From Macrostomum hystrix (taxonomy: Eukaryota > Platyhelminthes > Macrostomidae): DNA of 64,000 nucleotides. Each line of letters starts with the position of its first letter. Positions within the stretch are counted from its first letter, which is position 1. Position numbers and translations under genes: made by a program. The stretch lies in assembly GCA_950097015.1 (NCBI GenBank), contig CATNEN010000033.1, positions 2,232,001-2,296,000 of the forward strand, in the 5' to 3' direction. Positions 23,346 to 37,100 of the stretch are shown one piece after another. Below the pieces are notes generated by a model. The model saw only the letters and a program-made list of their open reading frames with translations, did not search any database and was not told where the DNA came from.

Positions 23346-23499
23346 TCCATTTTTTAGGAGGGGGAAGTTGATGTGGACTTACATACTAACTGCGATTACT
23401 TTTTGTTGTGCTCGTGCGAAGTGTCTAGGGGTAAAACCTCCTAACACATTACTGTAGTAAAGAGAGCCCGCAAGCCAGCGGCCTATGGAATATATAACG

Positions 23500-24425
23500 A
23501 AACAAAAGAATGAGAAGCACGAGCAAGGTTGACGACAAGGTCACACCTGCCTACGAATTATTCATACGAATACAACTGCTCGTCTTTTTCCCTGCCTTGC
23601 AACACATCACAATGGTCCTCAGAGACCTATTTCATCCACCGTGCGAACGCTGGGCGCATAGCTGCGGCCTCAAGCTCTCAGAGTCCAAGACCATTTCCAC
23701 CATGATCCAGCAGACGAAACTCGAGGATTGAGCCTCTTCTTCTCTACATGTATGTCAAATCCTCTGCCATGGAAAAGCAAACGATATGTTTATGTGTTAT
23801 CCTCGTCCAGAGGTTGAGCTGGACGCCTCACATACAATCCAAAGCCGGCAAAGCTCTGGCAACGCTTGCGCAGATCCGCAGAGCCTTCGGCGCTACGTGG
23901 GGCCTCACCTCCCGCCGTCTCTGGATTTGCTCTACATTTTCACGCCGGTCATTAATTTTGCCTTATTTATTTGGAACAATGCCCTGGAGACCAAAGGGGT
24001 TCTTGAGCCCAAAGGTAGGCGCAGGGCAGCCTTGTTATAAGCCATCTTGAGTGCGTGTCAAACCGGCCATCTCTGAAGTGGACTGGTCGCTCTTTGACCC
24101 CCTGCCTGCAGTCTCCACCCGTCGCTATAGTCACCTCTCGGTTTAACCAGTGGGTTATGTGGATTATCCAAGTACAAGGGCATGTTGGATCAACAGTCTC
24201 GCCCTGGTGTGGCCGCAGTGAGGATTGTTGGATAAGAAGGACGGCGTCCTTAACGACAGAAACTATTGGCTTTCCCTAGCAAAGTATATAACGGGGAACA
24301 TAAATTTCCCTCATGAAAGTGCGGGACCACTCGCAATAAGAGCCTTTTTAATTTCTGAATGGAAGCTCAATATGCTGTTTAGTTGGCCAGTTTTTAAGCT
24401 TATGGACAAGCGCGTAGCGTAAATC
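23500..24425 (+). mobile_element. decayed non-LTR retrotransposon (LINE) 3' fragment
   Basis: Pieces in different frames resemble the C-terminal part of jockey-like LINE polymerases: WAHSCGLKLSESKT near 23650, then LSWTPHIQSKAGKALATL and FGATWGLTSRRL near 23815-23930. A possible RNase H piece follows near 24165. No complete frame, no 3' tail identified. Confidence 0.7.
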
Positions 24426-25164
24426 ACAAAAACTAGTTTTTTTACGCTCGTAGTTATAACTTCGTATAAGTTATAAGTTGCGCTCGTACCATATTTTTGT
24501 AACATAGCCGGAACAAAAAAGGGAAACGATTCTGAAATAAATTAAACTGTGTTTTCTGGTCTGACCCTTTAATATACGACCTATTATCGGACTGAGACAA
24601 TCTCTACATACATAAGATAGACTCTAATCCTCAGCAATGGCAACACAAAATTAACAGTAGGACCTATCAAGACATTTTGCCGCCCGTTTATATACCAAGG
24701 GGGAATTCCCCTCAGGTAGTTCTAATGTGAACTATGAAAAAGAAATGATGTAACCAAATCACAAACCCGAGTTCCCAAAAAATGCTCGCGACAGAATTCT
24801 AGGTTAAAGAAATTAGTCTAAAAGTGCTTCCAAAGTCGATAAAGCAAAATCAAAATTATCAGTCTAATATGTCTCTGATGAATTTGCACATCAAGGTTCA
24901 TTCATTCAAGATTCATTCTCTGATGAATCTACTCTGCATTGCTTCACGACAAATGAAGCGTAATATCTCGAAATCGTGATTACAGACGCCTTTTGAAATG
25001 ATTGTTTTTCGGAGAATGCGGCGATCCATAATTTGAGTTGCTGGGTGCTCTGCTACCTTTAATTAATGCAAATGCCTTTACTGGTTGATTATTAAAGCAT
25101 AGATGGTCGCTTTTTTCTAAACTATATGCGAAGTGTGAAGTAATTAAGAATCTTTGTCGCAAAC
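24426..25164. other. AT-rich upstream region of UNC79
   Basis: No gene. It should contain the UNC79 promoter or 5' UTR, but no core promoter motif is convincing. Confidence 0.4.
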
Positions 25165-25186
25165 ATGACGACGAGAGCTCAAAATT
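25165..25186 (+). CDS. UNC79: UNC79 exon 1 (start codon, 22 coding bases)
   Basis: ATG ACG ACG AGA GCT CAA AAT T, then GTAAGT. The phase-1 T joins TC of exon 2 to give MTTRAQNFAAKIKIL, which lines up with the vertebrate start MSTKAEQFASKIRYL. Too short for any ORF finder. Confidence 0.88.
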
Positions 25187-28100
25187 GTAAGTGATTTTTG
25201 TTGTTGATAGATTTTAGTTTAGCTTATTACATTTGCATACATTTTATGGGAATATGAAGTCTGTCATATGAAATTGATGATAAAATAGTCAGATTTCAGA
25301 TATTTCAAATTTCCCATTGTGGCTTATGCTTATAGCTGTTGACTTCACTAGGTTCTATCTTAAAATATCTATTTTATGAAAGAGATATAGTGAGTAGAAA
25401 ATAAATGGGTGGCATTACAGCTCAGCATATTGTAATGTATGAATTTTTTTTCCCTTTAATTTTTGAAAAAAAAAACCTAATGGGTTCAATTGTTTTCTTT
25501 TACCCAAGGCCAACTTTGCCTTGGCTCAAAAACTTTATATTACAAAGTAGTATCCAAATATATACAGTTAAGTTATATGAAATCAGCAGAAATTGTAATC
25601 AAAGTGTTGTCATAGACTCACTTTTGAATTGTTGCTATATCCCTGGGGAATTTTTTGCTTTACGCAGATTTTTTGAAAATTCACAATCATAAATGTGTCA
25701 TATGCTTTCTATGAATCATTAATGTAAGTTAAAAATAAATAATTGAACTAACACTATTTTATACATTAGAAAATATGAATGTGTATATATATATACTAAA
25801 TATTAGACTATAAAGCAGCATTTTTACTATTTTTTTAAATATTGAAATGCAATGTAAATTAGTTTGCTGTATTTTCAAAAAATGATGCATGGCTGAAAAT
25901 TAAAATAAATAATACATATGTTGAGTAATATGAAGATTAATCTGAGTAACTATCAACATAACAGTACCAATGTGTTCTGCACTCCAAGCTGGTTTTGCTA
26001 TATGCCCCAGTAGGCTATGTTCTCTATGTTTTCTGAGTTAGAGAGAAATGACCACTTAAAATTCTGTGCTTCTGTGCAATTTTACTTTGTTCTCCATCCA
26101 TTAGACTCCACCCAGACCTATGGACTATCAACCTGTAACTGCTTTGTACATGTAATATATTTACTTATTTGTTACACTGAGTGACAAAATTGTACTGCCT
26201 TATTGTACTTTTGTTTCATACAATATACCTGAGGATGCAATTTGGAGTGTGCAATGTGTCCAAACTATCATGTTGATTCTTGGATTCATTAAAATTTTCT
26301 CATTTATGTATAAGAGAAATATGTTGTACTGATAGCTAAGTATAACTCATTTTATTTTTATATGCTTTGACTAGAATATAAATATAAACTCACTGTTTCT
26401 TGTACTTTACCACTCGATTTCAATCGTTTATTGTAATATTTTTGTCTTATGTAGCCAAGTCGGTACTTAAAAAAACTGAAAAATTGACAGATATTCCTTT
26501 AACTACAAAGACCTTCACAGCTATTTTTATTTAGGCTTTCTCTATCAGATTATTCACATTTTTAATGGCTTTGTGTAATCTCATAGTGAAGGAACTAAAT
26601 TTTAATGCAATAAATGTAGAAAGCTATTGTTTTCCTCCACACAGTCGCCGCCAAGATTAAAATCCTGCGTGACTACCAGGCCAAGCTCAGCAATGCCGTC
26701 AGCCCGCCGCCTCCCGGCAGCGATATTGCCAACACACTGAAGAACTTCAGCCAGACCCTGCTTGGGTGAGTGCAACATAGGCCTAGCGCACTTGTATAGG
26801 AATTTTTACTCGTACTTCAAGGTAGCAGTTATCCCACGGGATATTAATTTGTTCTTCCCACTTGCTCAGCTTCCTGAAGGACTGCCCGGCCCTGGATCCC
26901 GAGAGCCTCGGCGGTCGAAGCAAAGAGTTTAGCCGCCTGCACAACACGTTTCCAAACCTGTGCTACTCCGAGCTCTACTATGCCGTCATCTACCTGCTGG
27001 ATGTGATGCACAATGTCCAGTCCGGCCAGGCCGCCGCCTACGAGGCTATACTCACAATCCTAGCACAATTGATTCCCTTCCTTGAAGTGGAAATTCTCGA
27101 GACCATGCCCTACACTGTGGCGTGCATGCTGCCGTTTCTGCCACAGCAGCTGTGCCGCACACTGGTTGACTGCCTGACCAACGTCATGTTTCCGCTGATC
27201 CTGCGTGAGTTCCACCGAAAATTGCACCTTAGATCCCAGATACTTCACCCCAGTCAGATCCCAGATCCCACATCCGAGACAGATCCCACATCCGAAACAA
27301 ATCCCAGATCCCACATCCCAAATCCTACATCCCAGATCCTACATCCCAGATCCTACATCCCAGATCCTACATCCCAGATCCTACATTCCAGATTCTACAT
27401 CCCAGATCCTACATCCCAGATCCTACATCCCAGATCCTACATCCCAGATCCTTTATCCCATATCCTACATTACAGATCCTACATCCCAGATCCTACATTC
27501 CATATCCTACATCCCAGATCCTACATCCCAGATCCTACATCCCAGATCCTACATCCCAGATCCTACATCCCAGATCCTACATCCCAGATCCTACATCCCA
27601 GATCTTACATCCCAGATCCTACATCCCAGATCCTACATCCCAGATCCTACATCCCAGATCCTACATCCCAGATCCTTTATCCCAGATCCTACATCCCAGA
27701 TCCTACATCCCAGATCCTACATCCCAGATCCTACATCCCAGATCCTACATCCCAGATCCTACATCCCAGATCCTACATCCCAGATCCTTACATCCCAGAT
27801 CCTACATCCCAGATCCTACATCCCAGATCCTACATCCCAGATCCTACATCCCAGATCCTACATCCCAGATCTTACATCCCAGATCTTACATCCCGTAACT
27901 TTGAGTTCTCTCTAACTTGTGTGCTCACTTCAGGCTGGAGCGAGGAGTCTGAGTCATACGCAACCGAGTCGCTGCCGGCCATTCTCACAATGGTCTTCCA
28001 ATACGTGGAGAAGCCAGGTGAGTGGGACGAGCGAGTGATGCATATTATTAATCTTTCAAGTTCGGTTAGTCGATTTTGTCTTTGATCAAACTCTTTCCGA

Positions 28101-31100
28101 GTTCCACTATCCACTCCAGAATTGCACAGCCAGGTGGTTGAGTGCCTGATGGGCCTGAAGCGCGACCTGTCACGCGACCTGGCTTCGTGGCTGCCCACGG
28201 ACCAACGGAGACCCGCCTGCCGGCCGTGATGATGCTATTTCACTATTGGCCGGAGCTGCTGCCACAGAATGCCAACATTCTGCAGGCTCTGCGCCTCTCC
28301 AAGTACAAGCACGAACCCTGGCAGCCAATCGTGTGCGAGCGGCCCGAGTGTCCGAATAAGAACAACAAGGCCAGCCGCAGCGCGGCCAAGATGACCATCT
28401 CGCCAAAGCTCTGCCTGGTCAAGGAGAACAAGAGCCCGCCATTCTACCTCTGCTTGGACTGCGCGGATGCTTTAGCCAAGCACGATCGGGCACTGCTCAT
28501 TGACGTGCTGGGGCCAATGAAGGTGAGCTTCAGCTGCCAACTGATTTGTCCTATTTAAGACAATAATAAGAAACTCAATGAGTTAATAAGAAAAGGAGCT
28601 CAGAGGCAGCAGAGGAACCCACGGGAACTCAGAGGCAGCAGAGGAACCCACGGGAGCTCAGAGGCAGCAGAGGAACCCACAGGAACTCAGAGGCAACAGA
28701 GGAACCCATGGGAACTCAGAGGCAGCAGAGGAACCCACGGGAGCTCAGAGGCAGCAGAGGAACCCACGGGAACTCAGAGGCAGCAGAGGAACCCATGGGA
28801 ACTCAGAGGCAGCAGAGGAACCCACAGGAACTCAGAGGCAGCAGAGGAACCCACGGGAACTCAGAGGCAACAGAGGAACCCATGGGAGCTCAGAGGCAGC
28901 AGAGGAACCCACAGGAACTCAGAGGCAGCAGAGGAACCCACGGGAACTCAGAGGCAGCAGAGGAACCCACGGGAACTCAGAGGCAGCAGAGGAACCCACG
29001 GGAGCTCAGAGGCAGCAGAGGAACCCACAGGAACTCAGAGGCAGCAAAGGGTCCCACGGGAGCTCAGATGCAACAGATGAACTTATGGGTAGCAGAGGAC
29101 CGCAATAAAGGCCGCATGGTGTCGCCAACACCTAACACTGCCAGGCCCTGCCACTGGCCTGCGAGTCGAAGACCTGCCGCAGCGGCGCCGGCAACCGGGT
29201 CCACTCCACCTGCTTCAGCGCCGAGTGCGCCCATCTGAGCGGAGGCCGGCCCATCAGGCTTTGTGAAGAGTGCCACAGCCACCGGCACAGCCATGCTGGC
29301 AGGCAGCACGTGACCCAGACTCCCCTGCCCGACATCTGGGACTGCCCGGTGGAGCTGCAGCAGTACATGCTGGAGAGCATTGTGAGCTTAATCCTGGAGG
29401 CCCAGGTGCCAAAGGTTCGCACATACAGCAGGGAGAAGGGTGACGAGGACAACTGGTACTGCCTGCCTGAGGACGCGTACCCGGACAACCTGAGCGACAA
29501 GGACCGCAAAATCCTGTCCATCTACGGCGTCATTCTCATAGTGGAAAAGTGCAAGCCCAGAGAGACAGTCAGCATTGTGAGATTCGTTTGTTGACAATGT
29601 TATTTGCGGCCAGCATTGGTTTCTGCCAGTGTCACTCTAATCTTCTCATCTTGTCTGATTATCTATCCCAAAGTGTCAGTTTAATAATCAAAAGTCTTTA
29701 TCAAACTGGCGGTGTAAATCAACCTATTCTTACGGTGTCAATTTATCTATATCACAGCTATCACAATATCAATGCGTCAATCTCGGTGTTATTTTATCAA
29801 TCTAGCAGTGTCAATGTACTGATCTGAGAGTCACCCGTTTGTCACCTGAACTGCTTCCGTTGACGCAGGAAATTCTCGGCCGCATCCTGGCCGCCCTGTT
29901 TCTATGGTTTGACAACACTAAACTGGCCGAGGACTCGAAAGGTGAGGCTCTGGGTAGGTCGGTATCAAGTGTACACTAATCTGTACACCAATCAAAATGT
30001 TGATTAATTTTTTCAGAAAATTCTAGCGGATTTTCTGCTTTTAATAAAAGAGTTCGACAGAATTTTTAGCGTTTCACGCCTGTCAGAATTAGCCACAAAA
30101 CAAATGCACTTTAGTGGAGCGGTTTGGTTTTTGGTTTATTGTGTTCACTGCAATGAGTGCCAAATTAGCACCATGTAGTGACCTCCGACAGATGACGGTT
30201 CCCGCTTTGCATTTCGGTTCGTAGTGTATGTTTAGTTTAATGCCCAGAATTCTATTATCCCAATTATCCCCATTATCATTTTTGCTTTACCATATTTTTT
30301 ATACCTCTATGCCAAATTATCTTTCATTCATCGACACTTTCTTGCATCTGTACAGAACAAGGAGTTCTTATCTTCAGCCCACAGCCGAACTCACAGCCGA
30401 TCAGAGCCACAAACTATCAGAACCTACAACCAATCAGAGGCCACAGCTACGCTCGTAATTAGAACCAACAGCCTATCAGAGTTTAAAGCCTATCAGAACT
30501 CACAACCAATCGGATTCAAAAGCCTATCAGAACCTACAGCGGATCAGAGTCCACTGCCTATACGAACCCGCAGCCCATTAGATCTCACAGCCTTTAACAA
30601 CTCATAGCCAATCAGAACTCACAACCAATCAGATTCAAAAGCCTATCAGAACCTACAGCGGATCAGAGTCCACTGCCTATACGAACCCGCAGCCCATTAG
30701 ATCTCACAGCCTTTAACAACTCATAGCCTATCAGAACTCGGTTGTCACACTCAGGAAAGTCCGAAACTGTCTATTTCATTTCAATTCGTACTCAAAGTCG
30801 CCGTGTGTCTCCATGGCTTTTCATTTGTTTATTAAATTGTTGTCAATTAGCTATTATTATTATTATTATTTGATTTATTTTTACTTTTTATATTCGTATT
30901 GTGTAGCTTCCCACGTTATTGACTTTTTGCTTACTTTTATAAAAAGTAAAAAGTTGACAGCCTTTTACAGGCTTGACAGCTTTGATGGCTCGTCATTTTT
31001 TCTTAATTCTAGCGTGCACACCCAATGCTTATTTTGCATTGAAAGGAAAATAAAAAAATAATAATGTAAAAACCAAAAGCAGAAACGGCTTGGATAAATT

Positions 31101-34100
31101 CTTAAAGCTATATTATAGCCAAATCGATGCACAGCATTTAATACTAAGCATTTTAGGGCTTACTGCTCTACCATCTATGAACCCTTGTTATCTTGCTTAA
31201 AAGCTAAAATTAACATTCGCATAATTGTAGCACTGTACACTACCTATCAATTATCATAGATAGATATTTTTTAAACGATACTTTTAAACAACCGCACGAT
31301 GTCACGTGATGTTCAGTTGCCAGCAGGTATTTCAGCTCCCTTTTTATAATTTAACATATTGACGGATAGAGCTGTACATTAGAACTCCTTTCTCGGGTTA
31401 TCCACTTGAACTCTTCAGCCAGTGTACATTGGTCGTTGGCAAATAAAACGATGTACATTTTCTCCATTGGTGTTCCTCTCACTATTTCTTTCCTCTCGTG
31501 TACATTCCGCTGCACCCGGGGCTGTATTTTATCTGACTGACTTTCTTGTACCAATTTAGTTCCAAATTGTGGGTTGGGCCACTGAGCGTGGGTAAAGGGT
31601 TTTTGCTCCAGCCAATTAGAACTTTGTGAGGGGTGGGTGGCTGAAAATTCTTGCGAGGTGGGGGTTCGCTCCAGCCAGTGGGAGCTCAGTGAAGTTTTAT
31701 CAGCCAAACTAGAAATAAACGAACATCATCGTGCCTCGTCGCTAATTTTCTTAACATCCCATCGCGCTCCTAATTACTCGTAGCTATACTAATACAAATT
31801 AGTATATACTATATACAATATAGCAGATATTTCTCTGGCAATTGCAATCAGTTTTTAACGTGCCAGACAAAGTCTTTTCGTATTTCGTAGAATGATTTTG
31901 GATTATCACCGAGCAATCAATTCTGCCAATCGTTAAAAAGTTTGCGCAAAGATCTCCCATAATTATTCGCATTTTTTTCTACCGCAATCGTCCTTCATAA
32001 CAACGCCCTCGCTTCCAGTGACCGGCAATACCAAATCTGCCTTATCGTTGCAAGAGAAATGTAATATAAATCTGCACCCAGTTATTAAACGTGCTCTTGT
32101 TTATTGAGTCAGTTATCAATCGCTTATATATTATTTAAGTAATCCATTTCGTTACTTTTCACACGTGTCTAATTTTTTACTGGCAGCAGTCAGCAAAAAC
32201 TAATAATATAATAATTGTGTTTTTGCCTAATACTTTTTGTCTAATATTTTTTCGCCACCTGGCGTTCTGCTCAATACTTGATTTACGCAACAATATAATT
32301 GTGTGTATGTGATTCACCATGAAGCGTGTGTGTGTGTGCTTCAATCCGCTGGTTTAACTAATGTCTTATTTGGCGCTCACTTTGAATATTCTACGCCTAA
32401 TCATAATACATTAAATGTATACAGCCGCTTTTAGTCACACTATACACCAACTACTATTTATAAGCATAAATAGACCGCTTCTCACCTTGGGTATTAAAGT
32501 TTGCTTACTGTACTGTTAGCTCCCGAATCACTCTATCATATAACTTCCAATTTCACTTTCTCCTATCTATGTTTTTCTCTATCTTTCTTAAATTCTTTTT
32601 TGTCTCTTGTTCATTTTTTATTGTAAAATTTCCGATGTAGAAAGCAGATTTTTCATTGCCGTGCCTGCTGATTTGAAATTTAATTTTGTTCAGCTGCACC
32701 ACACTCCCAACCTCCGCCGCTCTAGAATGTACACACACTGTCCCACTCTACTCTCTGTCCCCTATGTACAGCACAATCCCTGCAAAAACTCTTGCCCCAA
32801 AATGTGCATGCGTCCGTCCCGCTCTATTCTCTGCCCTTATGTACACCTCAATCCCTCCTCAATCCCTGCAAAAACTCTTGCCCCAAAATGTGCATGCGTC
32901 CGTCCCGCTCTATTCTCTGCCCTTATGTACACCTCAATCCCTGCAAAAACTCTTGCCCCAAAATGTGCATGCGTCCGTCCCGCTCTATTCTCTGCCCTTA
33001 TGCACACCTCAATCCCTGCAAAAACTCCATCAATATACACAGCCTCCAATGTACGTGATCCTAGCCCACAGTAAACAAACGTCCCATTCTCTAAACTACC
33101 TTGACTGAACTTACAAAAGAACTCAAACAGACCTCTACTCTACTCACCACTCTACCCTAAGTCTGCTCGTAGTGCTAAGAGTTTTATATGCACCAAAATG
33201 TCTAAAATGATTGAAAAGCTTCGAGCAGGCACAGGCAGACAATTATGTCGTCGGATTAGCTAGTCCTGACTGCTTTGTTCAACTCTTGTTCTTTACGAGT
33301 ACAATACTATACCTTCTGAGATATTCTGTTATTAGCTGCCTAATAGACTAGGTATGTGCTGGAGTATTCAATTTTCTATTATAATTTCGGCTTAGCTCAC
33401 ATCCGTAAAGCATGAAACGGTTGCGCATTTTAGGCAGTTTGCTTGGTGATTAGGAAATTCTCAGCAGCTTATTGTAGCTCAGATAGTCTCAATAGTCTGA
33501 CTCGTGTAGGACTCTGTAGAATATGCCGAGCTAATTGCATGCTACGTGTGCGCTCTCTATTGGAACCGAAGAGCGTACACTTGTGTTGCATGATTAACCA
33601 TATTAACAGAGAACTAAAAAGGTGCACCAATTTTCGTCATTTTTTTCATTTGAAGCTTTTTTGTGAACTTCAGACTAGAGTTATATTAATTTATTTCAAG
33701 TAACTTCTGCGTTTCTGAAGAATTGTTAATCTTTTCCTTCATTTTTCAACTCAATCTGCCACTAAAGTGGTCGATGTTATTTTATGTTGGGATAATTTCT
33801 GAAGATCTGAGGTCAATTTTACTTGTATATGCTCTTAGGCTTGTAGGAAATTTTGTAAGGAAAGCTTTTTTTATCATGTAAGTTTCTCTTAATTTCAAAG
33901 TTTATTTACTTCATTACATTTGCAGTCATCCGGGTCATTCATTACATCTGCAGTCATCCGGGTCATTCATTACATCTGCAGTCATCCGGGTCATTCATTA
34001 CATCTGCAGTCATCCGGGTCATTCATTGCATCTGCAGTCATCCGGGTCATTCATTACATCTGCAGCCATCCGGGTCAATTATTACATCTGCAGTCATCCG

Positions 34101-37100
34101 GGTCATTCATTACATCTGCAGTCATCCGGGTCATTCATTACATCTGCAGTCATCCGGGTCATTCATTACATCTGCAGTCATCCGGGTCATTCATTGCATC
34201 TGCAGTCATCCGGGTCATTCATTACATCTGCAGTCATCCGGGTCATTCATTGCATCTGCAGCCATCCGGGTCAATTATTACATCTGCAGTCATCCGGGTC
34301 ATTCATTACATCTGCAGTCATCCGGGTCATTCATTACATCTGCAGTCATCCGGGTCATTCATTGCATCTGCAGTCATCCGGGTCATTCATTACATCTGCA
34401 GTCATCCGGGTCATTCATTACATCTGCAGTCTACCTGGGTTCATTAGTGCATCCGAGTTTTGTCTATTCTAATTAAGTCACCTTTTTGCGACTGCTTTCA
34501 TGTGGTGCTTTGATGATCTCAAATGATTAATTGGTCCAGTACAAGTGTGAAAAATGAATAGTGCAATTATTATCAGCACAAAGTCGTGTTGCTCTGAACC
34601 CAATCGCACTGGTCCATTCGCTCGCACGCAAACCACTCGGCCGGCACTGCTTTGACCCCAATCCCCTTGTCGAGCTATTCGCACGAACCAGAAGATTTTC
34701 TCATCTTTTCGAATATTATAAAATATGTTTACTATTGAATTATCGAGTAACTGAATTATTCATCTGTGACAACTTGCGAACTTGTGTGAAGTGCCTGCAG
34801 AATGTATTTTACGCATTCCAAATTATAGCTCAACGTAGTGTATATTAAGCAAAAATTTTATTTTAAAATAGTAAAGAACAATGATTTCATTTTAAATAGG
34901 TGCATAATTTTCTACCCAAGAACGGATTGTCAGTAGTTGTGATTGGTTTTAAAAATACAACCTTGCTCGTTTTTTTTGTTTCTTTATTCACTTGCGACAT
35001 TGAAGGGCAGCACAATTTAAGTCCATTTTCATTATACCTGACTACATGTTTGCATTTTCCGCAGATAGTGTTGGTAAATTGCTAATCTACATCGTTTTTG
35101 TGAGATAGAGCAGGTGTCATTCCCGAAAAATTCGAAGTTTGATCCTTAGTTATTTACACACTGACTCAGCAACAATGTTACTTTATACTACTTAGACTAC
35201 TACTCGCCAGATGAAATCTCAAATGCATGTTCCAGTCTGCTTTTGTGTTTAATAGTATATGTGTTCTAATTATTTGCTAATAGTAGACCAGGGTTCTTCG
35301 CTGTTACTTCTCACTGGTACTATCATGCAATTGTTTTATTATTACAATAATAAATCATAGTTTTTATCTTAAAATTTTTGTTGAAATTGTTTTATATTCG
35401 TGTTTGGAATTATTGTGTAGCACAAAAAGATAAATTAATTAAAATTATCTGTACCATTTTCCTTAAAAACATTATTGTGAAATCTTCTTCAACTTATGCT
35501 TAAGTGATGGAAACGATTAGCCGTACAGGGGCCAGAGCTTAAAAACTAACTGTGTAATAACAAGTTTCATATATTTGTCTAAAAGCGAAGATTGCACTGT
35601 TGTTGAAGTTCAGTTTCTGTCAAACAATGAAGTGTCAAAAATATTTTTAGCTTTCAAAAGAAAATATTTACCTGTGTTGTCTAAAGTTCACCCATGCATG
35701 CTAATTTATTGATGCCCTATTTCGAACCCAAACTTTACCTGTCACTTGTTGATTTGAAGGTGTGACCGTTCTACAGTAGATTGAGGGTTGGGTAGTGTTT
35801 CTCTTTCTAGTTAATTTTTATAACACACACTACCTTGCAAAGCTCAGAGCGGTCACACATTCGCAGGTGTGTCTAAGAGTAGTCGAGTCTCGAAAACCTT
35901 CTTCTTGCACGCCTTAGCCCCGGCTCTCCCAACTCTCCGCACCTACATCCTTCCAGGCGTAGTGCCAATTATCTCTGGCGCGTCTTTAGATTTCGACCCG
36001 CCGCCAATGCCTTCGCCAAAGAAGGCCACTGGTAAGGACTTTGCGTGCTCGATGGCAGCTCGCTTCACTGCGCAATCGCTCCGGTCATTTATGCGGGGCG
36101 ACCTTGGGAATCTCCCGGCCGTTTCAATTGGCTACGCACACTCGCAAGAGCTGTCACGTGATGGCCCTTTCGTCCAATAGCGACATGCGTGTGTGTGTTA
36201 CCAAGAGGATCGGCAGGGTGAAATCCAAAAGTTGAGCATACATGGCTCCAATCCTCTCTTCCTCTGCGTCTCCCTCTTCGCGAGTCATTTTCCTCGCCGG
36301 CTTGCTGTTTGCTGTTTTTTACTTCATTGTTTGTTTCGAAATGCTCGGCTTGGTTTTCTAGAAGAATTTTGTCTTTCGTTTTTTGTATTTCTCAGTGCCA
36401 CTGTGGGTGCCACCGTGTGCTTCTGTCTTGCAGCCAGTTTCACATCAGACATCAAGTGATCGATATTAATATTACTCTCAGCGCTCTCATGTGTGCTTCT
36501 GTCTTGCAGCCAGTTTCACATCAGACATCAAGTGATCGATATTAATATTACTCTCAGCGCTCTCATGTGTGCTTCTGTCTTGCAGCCAGTTTCACATCAG
36601 ACATCGAGTGACTCACTGTCTAATTCGTTAATTGTGTTCTTGTGCCTGAATGTGTATTGCTTACTGATTTTCGGCTGGTCTGGCTTTGATCCAAGTGTCC
36701 TTTTGGCACAGTCACATTGTATCTCACAATATCTGTCTGTCAAACCATTCACTGTCTCGCTTTTCGATTAAATTGGCTTTGATTCTTGCCTTGTATGCAA
36801 AGGTGCCGGAATTATTGCACTTTATTGACTAAAGACGAGTTGTGATGGCATGAAAAAGAATCTTTACTTTTTGTCTGTGACCCAACCGCTCTGAGATATG
36901 ATTTTTATTTTCGGACTTTTGGCTTGATTTTGCTCGACAAACACATTGTGTTTTGTTTCACTACAATGTTATATATTTGCATTCCAAACATTAACTCAAA
37001 TATTTTGGACTGGTCGCATTTTGAGTACAGGAATGAAGATTTTTTCGTTTTAGCTTCTGGTAATCTTTGGTTAGGTTGGTTATCGGTTAGTCTATCGATA

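Larger units (their letters stand above)
29942..35866 (+). other. UNC79 intron 7, first part
   Basis: AT-rich, with several repeat clusters listed separately and no supported exon. A 118-codon reverse frame at 31351-31707 has WLE-containing diverged repeats but no start context or homology. Confidence 0.55.

Noticed and set aside
31351-31707. 118-codon reverse frame in UNC79 intron 7 with diverged WLE repeats.
   Set aside because: AT-rich context, no homology or splice support; its length is explained by a short G-rich repeat.
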